From: Lachnospiraceae bacterium
GTDB taxonomy: Bacteria > Bacillota > Clostridia > Lachnospirales > Lachnospiraceae
Length of the DNA: 64,000 nt
Reading direction: 5' to 3'
Assembly (NCBI GenBank): GCA_024696005.1
Contig: JAILHF010000052.1
Span: forward strand, 248,001-312,000
Shown here piece by piece: positions 16,703 through 26,568 of the stretch (position 1 is its first letter; each line of letters opens with the position of its first letter). The translations under genes were made by a program, and so were the position numbers. The notes beneath the pieces are model-generated. The model made no database searches. It was not told the DNA's origin and worked only from the letters and a program-made list of their open reading frames with translations.

Positions 16703-18058
16703 TCAGAACGGAAAGCGAAAGCCCCCGCGTCCTTTCTTTCCCATGCTGCCCATCATACCGGGCATCTGCTTCATCATCTTCTGGCTCTGCTCGAACTGCT
16801 TGATGAAGCGGTTCACGACCGCGATATCCACTCCAGCGCCCTTTGCGATGCGGAATTTCCGCTGGGGATTCAAAAGCTTGGGATTGGCCCGCTCCTGCGG
16901 CGTCATGGAGAGCACGATCGCCTCGGTCTGCTTCAGCTGCTTATCATCGATCATGGAGCTGATGTCGCCGGCTTTCGAACCGATCCCGGGCAGCATGGAC
17001 AGGATGCTTCCGATCCCGCCGAGATTGCGCATCTGCTTCATGGACTCGAGAAAATCATTAAAATCGAACTTGCCCTTTTTCAGGCGTCCGGCCATTTCCT
17101 TTTCGGTATCGGCGTCCATCGAAAGGCTCTGCTCGGCCTTTTCGATCAGGGTCAGCACATCGCCCATTCCGAGGATGCGCCCCGCCATGCGGTCCGGATA
17201 AAACTGCTCCAGATCCGACAGCTTCTCGCCCATGCCGACATACAGGATCGGCTTTCCGGTCACGGCCTTTACGGACAGGGCAGCACCGCCCCTCGTATCA
17301 CCGTCCATCTTGGACAGGATAATGCCCGTCACGCCGACTTTTTCATCAAATTCCTTCGCAACGTTCACCGCGTCCTGACCGGTCATGGCATCCACGACCA
17401 GAAGCGTCTGGTGAACCTCGATCTGCTCCTTGATGGTCTGCAGCTCTGCCATCATGTCTTCATCAATGTGAAGACGTCCCGCGGTATCGATAATGACCAC
17501 GTTGTGGCCGTTCTTTTCGGCATGCGCCAGAGCCGCCTTTGCGATGTCCACGGGCGGATGGCCGGTTCCCATCGAGAATACATCGACTTCCTGCTTTTTC
17601 CCGTTGATCTCCAACTGCTCGATGGCAGCGGGACGGTAGATATCGCAGGCGACCAGCAGGGGCTTCTTCCCCTTGAGCTTGAGTTTTCCGGCGATCTTGG
17701 CCGTGGTGGTCGTTTTACCGGCACCCTGAAGACCGCACATCATGATCACGGTAATGGCTTTGCCCGGCTGGAGCGTAAGCTCCGTGGTTTCGCTGCCCAT
17801 GAGCCTGGTCATCTCTTCGTTAACGATCTTGATGACCATCTGTCCGGGATTGAGTCCGCTCATCACGTCCTCACCGACGGCACGTTCCTCCACGCTCTTT
17901 ACAAACTGCTTGACCACGCGGAAGTTGACATCGGCCTCCAGAAGCGCCATCTTTACTTCCTTCATGGCGCCGCGCACATCCGCCTCCGTCAGCTTTCCCT
18001 TGCCGCGGAGTCCTTTGAAGATGTTCTGTAATTTATCACTCAGGCTCTCGAATGCCAT
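16703..18058 (-). CDS. ffh: Signal recognition particle GTPase Ffh
   Basis: Binds signal sequences and the SRP RNA, targeting membrane and secreted proteins to FtsY and the translocon. The 451-residue chain has the N domain, the GTPase P-loop GLQGAGKTTTTAK, DTAGRLHIDE, TGIILSKMDGDTRGG, and a methionine-rich M domain with GSILSMLPGIG and the C-terminal MMKQMPGMMG. It follows ylxM by 14 bases, whose product is thought to assist SRP function. Confidence 0.98.
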   Translation of the reverse strand: MAFESLSDKLQNIFKGLRGKGKLTEADVRGAMKEVKMALLEADVNFRVVKQFVKSVEERAVGEDVMSGLNPGQMVIKIVNEEMTRLMGSETTELTLQPGKAITVIMMCGLQGAGKTTTTAKIAGKLKLKGKKPLLVACDIYRPAAIEQLEINGKKQEVDVFSMGTGHPPVDIAKAALAHAEKNGHNVVIIDTAGRLHIDEDMMAELQTIKEQIEVHQTLLVVDAMTGQDAVNVAKEFDEKVGVTGIILSKMDGDTRGGAALSVKAVTGKPILYVGMGEKLSDLEQFYPDRMAGRILGMGDVLTLIEKAEQSLSMDADTEKEMAGRLKKGKFDFNDFLESMKQMRNLGGIGSILSMLPGIGSKAGDISSMIDDKQLKQTEAIVLSMTPQERANPKLLNPQRKFRIAKGAGVDIAVVNRFIKQFEQSQKMMKQMPGMMGSMGKKGRGGFRFPF

Positions 18059-18072
18059 CTTTTCCTCTTCTT

Positions 18073-18429
18073 TTATAAACTGTCCAGCAGACGGTCCACA
18101 TCTGCCAGCAGGCTGTCAGCTTCTTCCCGGCCCAGGAGCATCCCTCCGTCCGCCTGCCGCTGTGTCAACAGCTTCTGCATGGCTTCCAGACACTGCTGCT
18201 GTTCCCGGAAGCGCCCGATCAGTCCCAGGCGATCTTCATAACTCTTCAGGATCCTGTCACAGCGTCTGAGCAGATCATGCACGCCCTGCCGGCTGATCCC
18301 GAAGCGTTCCGCCGCTTCCGAAAGGCTTAAGTCCTCATATACGCAGGCCTCGTAGATCTCCTGCTGGTGCTCCGTCAGAAGCGGTCCGTAAAAGTCATAC
18401 AGGATCCCCTGCTCAACGATCTTTTCCAT
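18073..18429 (-). CDS. ylxM: YlxM family helix-turn-helix protein (UPF0122)
   Basis: A 118-residue sigma-70 region-4-like protein conserved upstream of ffh. Related streptococcal YlxM has been reported to bind SRP components and modulate Ffh GTPase activity. The sequence shows the family start (LYDFYGPLLTEHQQE) and a helix-turn-helix near DLSLSEAAERFGISRQGVHD. It is the first gene of the ffh-rpsP-khpA-rimM-trmD operon, under the promoter at 18463-18491. The ribosome site before ATG 18429 is weak. Confidence 0.94.
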   Translation of the reverse strand: MEKIVEQGILYDFYGPLLTEHQQEIYEACVYEDLSLSEAAERFGISRQGVHDLLRRCDRILKSYEDRLGLIGRFREQQQCLEAMQKLLTQRQADGGMLLGREEADSLLADVDRLLDSL

Positions 18430-18462
18430 AATAATTCCGCAAGCCTTTCCGTACAGAAAGCT

Positions 18463-18491
18463 ATTATGCCAAAAGAAGTGTTTGCTGTCAA
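18463..18491 (-). promoter_or_regulatory. Promoter of the ylxM-ffh operon
   Basis: TTGACA (18486-18491) and CATAAT (18463-18468) lie 17 bases apart on the minus strand, about 34 bases before ylxM: a near-consensus sigma-A promoter. Confidence 0.85.
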
Positions 18492-18537
18492 GTATTTTTT
18501 CTTTACACTTGACGGTCTCACAAAACCTTTCGGGAAA

Positions 18538-19380
18538 CTATGCCTGTTTCACGGCCGCCAGCATGTCGAGTGCCCGGCGGTTCGACCTTACGTTGTGCAC
18601 GCGAACGAAACTGTATGCGGTCTGTGCGGCAAGGATCGACGTGACGATCGTTCCCTCCTCACGTTCCGCCACATTGCCTCCCAGGACATCCCCGATCACG
18701 CGCTTTCGGGAAGCTCCCAGCAGAAGGGGATAGCCCAGATCGCGCAGCTCGCCCAGGCGATTCAGAATGCCGAGGTTCTCCGCCGTATCCTTGCCGAAGC
18801 CGATCCCGGGATCCAGGATGATCTGTCCGGGCTTTACGCCCCGTTCCAGCGCCAGATTCAGGCTTTTTGCAAGCCCGGCCCTTACTCTTTCCATGATGTC
18901 CGCAGGCTCGCTCTTCCGCTGCGAACGCTCGATGGGTTCAAAATCATTGTGCATGATCACCACGGGGGCCCCGCTCTCTGCGATCAGCTCCGCCATCCCG
19001 CTCTCACTGCCGTCCGGCAGAAACAGGCCGTTCACATCGTTGATCAGATCCGCTCCGAGCTCCAGAGCTGCCCGGGCCACCTCCGGTTTGTAGGTATCCA
19101 CGGAGATGGGGATATCGAATTCCTCACGGATGATGCGGATCACCGGCAAAAGTCTTCGCTTCTCCTCTTCCGCATCCACATAAGACGCTCCCGGCCTGGT
19201 AGACTCTGCCCCGAGGTCAATAAGGTCCGCCCCGCATTCGATCAGATGCTCCGCGCTCTTCAGCGCCCCTTTTTCCAGATACTTTCCCCCGTCCGAAAAG
19301 GAATCCGGCGTCAGGTTCAGGATCCCCATCACATATGTTTTGCTGCCATCCGTAACAAATTCCTTTTCTCCGATCTTCAT
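18538..19380 (-). CDS. folP: Dihydropteroate synthase
   Basis: Joins p-aminobenzoate to dihydropterin pyrophosphate in folate synthesis; the target of sulfonamides. The 280-residue TIM barrel has both family signatures, GILNLTPDSFSDGG and IDLGAESTRPGA, plus NDVNGL, DPGIGFGK and the late GASRKRVIG. It follows the ftsZ terminator by about 45 bases and I found no convincing promoter in that gap, so it may depend on read-through. No other folate genes are nearby. A GAGAGG ribosome site lies upstream of ATG 19380. Confidence 0.97.
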   Translation of the reverse strand: MKIGEKEFVTDGSKTYVMGILNLTPDSFSDGGKYLEKGALKSAEHLIECGADLIDLGAESTRPGASYVDAEEEKRRLLPVIRIIREEFDIPISVDTYKPEVARAALELGADLINDVNGLFLPDGSESGMAELIAESGAPVVIMHNDFEPIERSQRKSEPADIMERVRAGLAKSLNLALERGVKPGQIILDPGIGFGKDTAENLGILNRLGELRDLGYPLLLGASRKRVIGDVLGGNVAEREEGTIVTSILAAQTAYSFVRVHNVRSNRRALDMLAAVKQA

Positions 19381-19424
19381 GCTTTTGTTCCTCTCTTCCC
19401 TCTTTGCCCCGGGGCAATGACCTT

Positions 19425-19451
19425 AAAAAGCCCCCTGGATTCCAGGGGGCT
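19425..19451 (-). terminator. Intrinsic terminator after ftsZ
   Basis: AGCCCCCTGGA and TCCAGGGGGCT form a perfect stem with a minimal loop on the minus strand, followed by TTTTT, 12 bases after the ftsZ stop codon. Confidence 0.85.
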
Positions 19452-19463
19452 CTTCCTCGTTTC

Positions 19464-20804
19464 TTATTCGTCCTCGTCTTCCTGACGGTTCGTCCGGATG
19501 AACTTGGGGATCACGTACTGTTCCTTCGGCTTGGTCGTCCGGATGGTCCCGGTCGGGGCCGACGAATTGAAGCCGCCCGTATAACGGGGAAGCCCGCTCG
19601 TGCCCGTGGTCACCGGGGAAACAGGAGCACCCTGCTGTCCGTCTGCCGCTCCCTGCTGACCCTGGAAGATGCTTCCGGTTCCCTGAGGAACACCCGCTCC
19701 TGCCTGATAGGGCGAGACCGGCATGCGCGCACCGCCCTGCATCCGGTTCGGCATCTGGCTCACATTGCCCTGACCCATCGGCCGTCCGCCGCCCTGGCGG
19801 TAATTGCCGGGGTTCACCATGCGTCCGCCGCTGTGGCTCATCGGCTCGTCGATGCCGGTTGCGATCAGCGTCACACGGCAGCTTTCCTTCATGTCCGGAT
19901 CATCCACTTCCTTGGTACCGATGATCAGGTTCACGTTACGGCCGGTCAGCGAAATGATGTACTCGTTGATGGACTGCTCGTCATACATCGTGTAATCATC
20001 GGGCGCATGCGTCACGGTAAGCAGTACTCTCTGGGCATGCTCGATATTGGTCTCGAGCAGCTTGTTGTCCACGGCCTGCTTCACGGCATCCGCACCCTTT
20101 TCGTCACCGCTGCCGAAGCCGGTACCCACATAAGCCACGCCGGCATTGCACATTACGCGCTTTACATCCGCAAAGTCGATATTTACTTCCATTGCGGTAT
20201 TGATCACGCCGGTGATATTCTGTACGATCTGCTGCAGGATCTCATCGGCCTTCTTGAATCCGTCTTTCTTGGTCATCCGGCGATCCGCGATCTCGAGGAT
20301 CTTGTCATTGGGGATGATCACGATGCTGTCGACATTGGGGCGAAGTGCCTCGATGCCGTTGATGGCGTTCTGCATGCGGAAATCGCCTTCATAACTGAAG
20401 GGCTTCGTTACAACCGCAACCACCAGACAGCCCATTTCCTTTGCCGCCTTGGCTACCACAGGTGCCGCACCGGTACCCGTACCGCCGCCCATGCCGCAGG
20501 TGATGAAGACCATGTCCGCACCCTGAAGGGCTTCATGGATCTCGTCAATGCTTTCTTCCGCCGCCTGACGCCCGATCTCGGGATCCGCACCGGCCCCAAA
20601 GCCCTGCGTCGTCTTTTCACCGATCTGCAAAGGAATGGCCTTGGTATTCAATAATGCCTGCTTATCGCAGTTCACACCATAATACTCTACTCCCGCGATG
20701 CCTTCGTCTATCATCCGGTTCACCGCATTATTACCGGCACCACCTACACCCATTACTTTGATCTTTACGATCACACTAGCTTCCGCATCATTGACTTCTA
20801 ACAC
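19464..20804 (-). CDS. ftsZ: Cell division GTPase FtsZ
   Basis: Tubulin-like protein that forms the cytokinetic ring. The 446-residue product has [13 protein letters not shown], the GTP-binding signature [18 protein letters not shown], and the C-terminal partner-binding peptide [12 protein letters not shown]. Between the globular part and that peptide is a disordered Gly/Gln/Pro-rich linker of about 100 residues. The start is a GTG at 20804, preceded by TTAGGAGGAAG. It has its own promoter at 20890-20918 although it follows ftsQ, so it can be transcribed independently of the rest of the division cluster. Confidence 0.98.
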   Translation of the reverse strand: MLEVNDAEASVIVKIKVMGVGGAGNNAVNRMIDEGIAGVEYYGVNCDKQALLNTKAIPLQIGEKTTQGFGAGADPEIGRQAAEESIDEIHEALQGADMVFITCGMGGGTGTGAAPVVAKAAKEMGCLVVAVVTKPFSYEGDFRMQNAINGIEALRPNVDSIVIIPNDKILEIADRRMTKKDGFKKADEILQQIVQNITGVINTAMEVNIDFADVKRVMCNAGVAYVGTGFGSGDEKGADAVKQAVDNKLLETNIEHAQRVLLTVTHAPDDYTMYDEQSINEYIISLTGRNVNLIIGTKEVDDPDMKESCRVTLIATGIDEPMSHSGGRMVNPGNYRQGGGRPMGQGNVSQMPNRMQGGARMPVSPYQAGAGVPQGTGSIFQGQQGAADGQQGAPVSPVTTGTSGLPRYTGGFNSSAPTGTIRTTKPKEQYVIPKFIRTNRQEDEDE

Positions 20805-20889
20805 TGTATCTTCCTCCTAACTGGTGATGCTGCACAAGATATAGTGAAGAAATTATGTCACCCACCACCATATCTCGTAATGCCTACTT

Positions 20890-20918
20890 ATCATATTATG
20901 ATTTTTTTTACTTGACAA
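20890..20918 (-). promoter_or_regulatory. Promoter of ftsZ
   Basis: TTGTCA (20913-20918) and TATGAT (20890-20895) are separated by a 17-base A-rich spacer on the minus strand. The transcript would have a leader of about 80 bases before the GTG start. Confidence 0.75.
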
Positions 20919-20997
20919 GCGATTTGGAACAGAAAAGCAGGCCTAATTTCAGACCATTGACTGATGTGGTCATTTTTATATCCCGCATCCGGAATGT

Positions 20998-21738
20998 TCA
21001 GCGGTCTTCCTGAAAGCTTATGTTTACGGCATTGCTCTGGTACGCGCTCATGTCCAGTATGCCGCTCTTCCCTTCCAGGGAAGGAAGGATCCCGTCGACC
21101 TGCTGCAGCTTCTCTTCCAGCAGATCACCGCTGCCCATCAGCACCCTGATGTCACCGAAATAGATCGTCATGTCCCCCGCATCGTTGAAAAAGATGCGGT
21201 CTGTCTGCAGTTCGTATTTCGAAAGGATCTTGGTCGTATCCAGGATCAGCTGGAACACCCCCGGATCTTCCACCGGCAGGGGTTCATACATGGTCAGGCT
21301 TTCAAACTTCAGTCCGGATACGAGCGGAAGGTCCGGTGTCGCCACCTCGGAATTCTCCACAATGATCCCGTCCTTGTCAAAATACATGTAACGGTCCAGA
21401 TAACGCAGATATCCGGCCATGCTCTTTTCGAATACCACGATGCGGACGGTGTTCTTGTCCTCGATGCGCACATCCATGGTCTCCACAAAGGGAACATCCT
21501 CAACGGCACGGTTTTTGTATTTGAGGGACAGCATGACCGTATTGTTCCCGAACCACCCACGTTCCACCATGCTGCGGATCTGTGCCGAGGTATAATGCCT
21601 GCTTCCCTCCACGTACACGTTCCGTACCTTGTATTCCCGCAGGATATAGCAGAAAGCGAGCAACAGAGCGGTGATCAGGACCAATATGACCAGGATGATG
21701 ACCCTGAGCCGGATCGAACGCTCTCCTTCCTCCCTCAT
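20998..21738 (-). CDS. ftsQ: Cell division protein FtsQ/DivIB
   Basis: Single-pass divisome protein that forms a complex with FtsL and FtsB/DivIC. The 246-residue chain has a short basic cytoplasmic N-terminus, a membrane helix (about residues 12-31), a POTRA domain beginning KVRNVYVEGSRHYTSAQI, and a FtsQ beta domain. Length and layout fit DivIB. Its ATG overlaps the ftsW stop codon (ATGA). Confidence 0.9.
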   Translation of the reverse strand: MREEGERSIRLRVIILVILVLITALLLAFCYILREYKVRNVYVEGSRHYTSAQIRSMVERGWFGNNTVMLSLKYKNRAVEDVPFVETMDVRIEDKNTVRIVVFEKSMAGYLRYLDRYMYFDKDGIIVENSEVATPDLPLVSGLKFESLTMYEPLPVEDPGVFQLILDTTKILSKYELQTDRIFFNDAGDMTIYFGDIRVLMGSGDLLEEKLQQVDGILPSLEGKSGILDMSAYQSNAVNISFQEDR

Positions 21739-22904
21739 GCCGCATTTTCCCTCGCCACACGCAATACCAGCCCCACCTCAGCCAGGATAAAGACCGCGGA
21801 GGAACCGCCGTAACTGATAAACGGAAGACTGACGCCGGTATTCGGCATCGTATTGGTCACGACCATCACGTTCAGGATGACCTGCAGCCCGATATGGACC
21901 ATCACGCCCAGGCAGATCAGTGTCCCATAAGAGTCCTTGGCCCCCAGCCCGATCGCCAGGCAGCGGAACAGCAGCACTCCGAAAAGGAAAAAGATCGCAA
22001 CCACTCCGAAAAGCCCGAGTTCTTCACAAAGAACCGAGTAGATCATGTCGTTATGCACCTCGGGAATGACATCCAGCTTCTGGACACTTTTCCCGATGCC
22101 CTTGCCCTGCGGTCCGCCGGAGCCGATCGCATAAAGCGCCTGCATGGTCTGATAGCCGCCCACCTGCAAAAACTGAGGATCGGACGGGTTCTCCCAGATC
22201 AGGATGCGCTTGTAGCGGAACTTGAGGTTTTCCACCGCCTCCGGTCCCTTGGCCTGCGCCGCGTGCGCTTTTCCCATCGCGTATATGACGATCAGGACAA
22301 CGCCGATCGAATAAACCAAAAGCTGCAGGATCCATTTATTCGAGGCAGCCATGATCATCGCAACACCGATGGCCGCGATGATGATCGCGCTCGAAAGATT
22401 GTTTGAAATACCATATACAAGCCCGGCAAAAAGCGCCACCATGCCGAAGGACCAGCCAAATCCGAACTTCGTGTTGATCGTATTGGGATGATCCGAAAGG
22501 AAGCCCGCTGCAAAGAAGATGATCGCGATCTTGATGAATTCGGCCGGCTGGATGTGGAGCGGGCCCACCGAGATCCAGCGTGTTGCTCCCTTGGCGGAAT
22601 GCGCCAGCGGAGTGAACAGAAGCAGGAGGCTTACGAACGCGATCACGAGGATGACATAGCGCGCGGGCTTTTTTCCCAGCCAGCGGAAGAGCTTATAGGG
22701 CAGCGCATAGATGATCACTACTCCCACCACTCCGATGAATTCCGCAAGGAGCTGGATCTGCACGTTGGACAGATGCCCCTCCTCGACCGGGATCCTCGAG
22801 GTCGTGGAATAGATCATGATGATCCCAAGCGTCATGAGTGCCATGCAGCTTAAGATCAGCGGCAGATCCAGCGATGCTTTTTGTCTTCTCGTCGTATCAC
22901 TCAT
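21735..22904 (-). CDS. ftsW: Peptidoglycan glycosyltransferase FtsW (SEDS family)
   Basis: Polymerises lipid II at the septum together with the class B PBP. The product of about 389 residues has the ten-helix SEDS layout, with WISVGPLHIQPAEFIKI, the catalytic-loop region, GNGxxG-equivalent GSGGPQGKGIG, VHNDMIYSVLCEELG and the final PFISYGGSS. ATG 22904 overlaps the mraY stop codon and starts the conserved frame; an upstream extension would lie within mraY. Its position in the division cluster supports FtsW rather than RodA. Confidence 0.95.
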   Translation of the reverse strand: MSDTTRRQKASLDLPLILSCMALMTLGIIMIYSTTSRIPVEEGHLSNVQIQLLAEFIGVVGVVIIYALPYKLFRWLGKKPARYVILVIAFVSLLLLFTPLAHSAKGATRWISVGPLHIQPAEFIKIAIIFFAAGFLSDHPNTINTKFGFGWSFGMVALFAGLVYGISNNLSSAIIIAAIGVAMIMAASNKWILQLLVYSIGVVLIVIYAMGKAHAAQAKGPEAVENLKFRYKRILIWENPSDPQFLQVGGYQTMQALYAIGSGGPQGKGIGKSVQKLDVIPEVHNDMIYSVLCEELGLFGVVAIFFLFGVLLFRCLAIGLGAKDSYGTLICLGVMVHIGLQVILNVMVVTNTMPNTGVSLPFISYGGSSAVFILAEVGLVLRVARENAA

Positions 22905-23887
22905 GCGCCCGCATTCCCTCCAAGGATCAAGACTGCCAGAAGGCAGGCTAGGATCGTTATCACGGTAAACACCGTCACAACCCTGCTCTCCGACCAGCCG
23001 CATTTCTCAAAATGATGATGGATCGGGGCCATCTTGAAGATCCGCTTTCCGTGCGTGAGCTTGAAGAACGAAACCTGAAGCATCACGGAAAGCACCTCGA
23101 TCACGTAAATGACGGCGATCAGCAGAAGAAAGAGCTGCAGATGCAGCATGTAGGCCGTTGCCGCAACAAAACCGCCAAGTGCCAGGGAACCGGTATCTCC
23201 CATAAACACTTTGGCCGGATAGGAATTAAAGAGCAGGAAGGCCAGGAGCCCTCCGAGCACCGCCGCCGAAAGGATGGCGGCATCCGCTCCTTCGTTTCCG
23301 CAAAGGCCGGTAACGGCCACGATGGCAAAAAACGCGGCGATCACAGCCGTCACACTCGAGCAGAGCCCGTCCAGGCCGTCCGTGAAATTCGATCCCGTAT
23401 CGGTGCCGAGCACCACGAAAAAGAGGAGCGGCAGCCCCAGCCAGCCCGGATCGACGAGCTTGTCGCAAAACGGAACCGCCATGTCCAGGCTGATCCCCTC
23501 AAAGCGGACCAGAAACCAGGCAAACGCGGCCGTGACGAGCAGCTGAAGCACAAATTTCTGCCAGGCCAGCAGGCCGGTGGAACGCTTCAGCACCACCTTG
23601 ATGAAATCGTCGATAAAACCGATGACTCCGAAGCTGACCGTCAGAAACAACACCGGCGTGATGCCGCTGTGCTTCCCGATAAAGATGAACGAAGCAAGCG
23701 CGATCCCCAAAAGAAAGATCACGCCGCCCATCGTGGGTGTCCCGCTTTTCTTCAGATGCGTCTCCGGGCCGTCCGCGCGGACCGTCTGGCCGATCTTTAA
23801 GCGCCTGAGCGCCGGGATCACAAACGGACCGGCAGCCGCCGAAACGCCAAACGATATCAATGCTGCCAGTATGCTGTCTCTGATCAT
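22901..23887 (-). CDS. mraY: Phospho-N-acetylmuramoyl-pentapeptide-transferase MraY
   Basis: Makes lipid I by moving phospho-MurNAc-pentapeptide onto undecaprenyl phosphate. The 328-residue integral membrane enzyme shows GTPTMGG, IGFIDDFIKV with the conserved Asp pair, NFTDGLDGL, and the MAPIHHHFE loop. Its start overlaps the ftsI stop (ATGA). In most relatives murD would follow; here ftsW follows directly. Confidence 0.97.
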   Translation of the reverse strand: MIRDSILAALISFGVSAAAGPFVIPALRRLKIGQTVRADGPETHLKKSGTPTMGGVIFLLGIALASFIFIGKHSGITPVLFLTVSFGVIGFIDDFIKVVLKRSTGLLAWQKFVLQLLVTAAFAWFLVRFEGISLDMAVPFCDKLVDPGWLGLPLLFFVVLGTDTGSNFTDGLDGLCSSVTAVIAAFFAIVAVTGLCGNEGADAAILSAAVLGGLLAFLLFNSYPAKVFMGDTGSLALGGFVAATAYMLHLQLFLLLIAVIYVIEVLSVMLQVSFFKLTHGKRIFKMAPIHHHFEKCGWSESRVVTVFTVITILACLLAVLILGGNAGA

Positions 23888-26130
23888 TCCCTGGGATCCT
23901 CTTTTCCTTCGTCTTCTCCGTTCAATACCCTGATCTCGATCGGCTGTCCCGTCGCATCCTGGAAGATGCTCGAATTGTCATCGATCGGTGCCCCGGTAGC
24001 CGGATCCAGCCTCTCTCCGTTGATGGGATCGATCGCGTATCCGGTCTTGTTATCGATCAGGATCCTGACGTCCTCCGGCTTTTCCGTCGATTCCTGCGTC
24101 ATCGCATTGTCCGAAACACTGTTTGCGGAAAGGCTCTCTTCATCGAGTGTAAGCTTCTTGCCTTTTTCCTCAAGTTCTTCCTTTTCCGCAGCCGTAAGGG
24201 GCTCGGTCATGAAAATGTGCATGTAGGGAAGCACATCCGTCAGGATATCCCTGCAAAGCAGGCAGGCGTAACGGGTTCCGTTTTCCTGCGAGGCCGTATT
24301 CGGTCTGTCGATGACCACATAAACGGCGATCTGCGGATCATCCGCGGGCGCAAAGCCCATGAACGAGACGGTATAGTCCCGCTTTCCCTGTCCGGAACGC
24401 TCCGCAGTGCCGGTCTTGCCGCCGATGCGGTAGCCGGCCGGACGCGCCCTCACGCCGGTACCTTCATCCACAACGCCGATGCAGTAATCGACCATCAGCC
24501 TGGATACGCTCTCCGATACCACCTGGCGCATCAGCCTGGGCTCGATGTTCTCCACCACCGCCCCGTTGCTGTCCTGGATCTGCTTTACCAGATGCGGCTG
24601 ATAGTAATATCCGCCGTTCACCAGGCTGGCATACGCGCTGATCGTCTGGATCATGGTCACATTGAAGCCCTGTCCGAAGGTAGAGGTCATCAGCTCCGTG
24701 ATGCCCATGTTGTTCTCGTTAAAGACCAGTGACGAGGTCCGCATCTCTCCGGCCAGGTCGATGTTGGTACGCAGGCCGAAATTAAAGCTGCGCTGGTATT
24801 TCAGGAAGCGTTCCTTGGTCAGCTTCTGTCCGATCAGCATCAGCGCAACGTTGCAGGATTTCTCCACCGCCTGCTTGACCGTTACCATCCCGTCGCCGTA
24901 ACGCTGGTGGCAGCGTATCGTCGTTGCATGCTCGCCTTCACCAAAGGTAAGATAACCCTTGCAGTCAAAGGAATCCCCGTCGCTGATCGCCCCGCAGTCC
25001 AGCGCAGCAGCCACGGTAAAGGTCTTGCAGACCGATCCGGGCTCATAGGACTGGGAGATGCAGAAATTCTTCCAAAGGAACTGGCTTGCCTCTTCTTCCC
25101 CGCCTTCGCGCTCGATCAGCTGTGCAACCTGCGCATCGCTGTACATAGACAGATCCTTGGGATCGTTCAGGTTGAAATACGGATAAGAGGCCATCGCCAG
25201 GATCTCTCCGCTGTGGATATCCATCACGATCACGCCGGTATTGTCCGATCCCATCTCGCCTTCACGGAACTCTCCGGCATGAGCCTCATCATAGGCTTTC
25301 AGGTTGTCCTCACAGACCTTCTGGATATGGGAATCGATCGTCGTCACGATGGTGTTTCCGTTCTGTGCGGGCACCACCGTGCGCTCGAGAGCATTCTCCG
25401 CGGTAAGATAGCCGTATTCACGGCCGTCCCTGCCGGTCAGGGTATCGTTGTAATACTCCTCCAGGCCATACTGTCCGCGGCCGTCGCCCGTTGTAAAGCC
25501 GATCACGTCACAGGCCAGGCTGTCACCGGGATACACGCGCTTGAAGCGGTCCTCGAACCAGACCGCCTTGTCATAAGCCCTGGGAAGCTTCTCCTCCCGG
25601 TTTTTGTTTTCCGAATTGATCGTGGTGTTGTAATTCTCGATGTATTCCTGGTAAGCGAGCATCTCATCATAGCTCACTTCCTTTTTCAGAATATGATAAC
25701 GCGTATCCGGGTTTGCCGCAACATAAGCCCTGAGCTCCTGGACATCCAGGCCGAAACAGCTGTTGAGCGCCGCGATCGTCGGCGTGATCCCCGCGCCGTC
25801 GTCATTGGAATGGTTCATCACGTAGCAGTCCAGGATCACGTTATAGACACGCTCGGAATAAGCAAGGAGCGTGCCGTTCCGGTCCTTGATCGCCCCCCGC
25901 TGGAACGGGATCGTGACGGAATCGTATTTCTGCTGGGACAGTACCTGCTTCTTGTACTTGTCCCCGTTGTCGCGCATGATGGTATAGGTTTTTCCGATCA
26001 GAAAACAAAAAGCAGCCCCCATGACCAAAGCCATGAGGATCATCTTATTGCCGATCTTCTGTTGAAGGGCCCTGTCGGCCTCTCCCTGTTTTCCCGATTG
26101 TTTTCCCGATTGTTTCTTCTTAGCGCTCAA
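23884..26130 (-). CDS. ftsI: Division-specific class B penicillin-binding protein (FtsI/PBP2B)
   Basis: Septal peptidoglycan transpeptidase. The 748-residue chain has a basic start, one membrane helix (about 30-48), the pedestal region with RGAIKDRNGTLLA, and a transpeptidase domain containing all three motifs: SVCK (SYEPGSVCK), SCN (EKSCNVAL) and KTG (GGKTGTAE). The C-terminal 120 residues are an acidic extension ending DEGKEDPRE, without PASTA domains that I can recognise. The start is a TTG at 26130 with CTGAGGA 8 bases upstream; no ATG lies suitably nearby. ftsL is 11 bases before it. Confidence 0.95.
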   Translation of the reverse strand: MSAKKKQSGKQSGKQGEADRALQQKIGNKMILMALVMGAAFCFLIGKTYTIMRDNGDKYKKQVLSQQKYDSVTIPFQRGAIKDRNGTLLAYSERVYNVILDCYVMNHSNDDGAGITPTIAALNSCFGLDVQELRAYVAANPDTRYHILKKEVSYDEMLAYQEYIENYNTTINSENKNREEKLPRAYDKAVWFEDRFKRVYPGDSLACDVIGFTTGDGRGQYGLEEYYNDTLTGRDGREYGYLTAENALERTVVPAQNGNTIVTTIDSHIQKVCEDNLKAYDEAHAGEFREGEMGSDNTGVIVMDIHSGEILAMASYPYFNLNDPKDLSMYSDAQVAQLIEREGGEEEASQFLWKNFCISQSYEPGSVCKTFTVAAALDCGAISDGDSFDCKGYLTFGEGEHATTIRCHQRYGDGMVTVKQAVEKSCNVALMLIGQKLTKERFLKYQRSFNFGLRTNIDLAGEMRTSSLVFNENNMGITELMTSTFGQGFNVTMIQTISAYASLVNGGYYYQPHLVKQIQDSNGAVVENIEPRLMRQVVSESVSRLMVDYCIGVVDEGTGVRARPAGYRIGGKTGTAERSGQGKRDYTVSFMGFAPADDPQIAVYVVIDRPNTASQENGTRYACLLCRDILTDVLPYMHIFMTEPLTAAEKEELEEKGKKLTLDEESLSANSVSDNAMTQESTEKPEDVRILIDNKTGYAIDPINGERLDPATGAPIDDNSSIFQDATGQPIEIRVLNGEDEGKEDPRE

Positions 26131-26141
26131 CGTAGCTTTCC

Positions 26142-26567
26142 TCAGGGTTCCGGCACATCGGTAAACTGCTTTACATAATCGTCGATCTGGCCGGAATAGG
26201 AAACGATCTGGCCCTTGCCGGCCGCCTTCATCCCAAGCTCTTCTTCCGCGATCCGTGCCACTTCGCCCATGTCTACCTTGCTGATGATCCGTTCCTCGTA
26301 CAGATCGTTCGCACGCTTCTGCTCTTCATATTCGGCCTGCAGTCCCGCATATTCCTTTCTTGCGAGATTCAGCTCGGTCTGCAGACGGATGGTCGTAAGT
26401 GCAGCAAAGATCATCAGCCCGAGGCACAGCAGAACAACCGCCATGTCCGAGACCGACAGGCGTCTGTGTTGTTTTGCTCTTCTGCGCTCCTCGCGGATCG
26501 GATGGATCTGCGTATCGTTCAGTCGTTTTCTTGCCGCGCTGCCGATCACTACTTCTTCCCTTCTCAT
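26142..26567 (-). CDS. ftsL: Cell division protein FtsL
   Basis: Small bitopic divisome protein. The 141-residue product has a basic cytoplasmic segment, a membrane helix (MAVVLLCLGLMIFAALT) and a Leu/Glu-rich coiled coil before a conserved MGEVARIAEEELGM segment, the usual FtsL/DivIC-like layout. The sequence itself is weakly conserved, so placement between rsmH and ftsI carries most of the identification. ATG 26567 begins just after the rsmH stop; an ATG at 26591 inside rsmH is an alternative. Confidence 0.88.
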   Translation of the reverse strand: MRREEVVIGSAARKRLNDTQIHPIREERRRAKQHRRLSVSDMAVVLLCLGLMIFAALTTIRLQTELNLARKEYAGLQAEYEEQKRANDLYEERIISKVDMGEVARIAEEELGMKAAGKGQIVSYSGQIDDYVKQFTDVPEP

Positions 26568-26568
26568 C

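Noticed and set aside
16370-18031. Long plus-strand open frame of about 550 codons opposite ffh
   Set aside because: GC-rich third positions of ffh leave the antisense frame open; it has no family motifs and no ribosome site, and ffh is certain.
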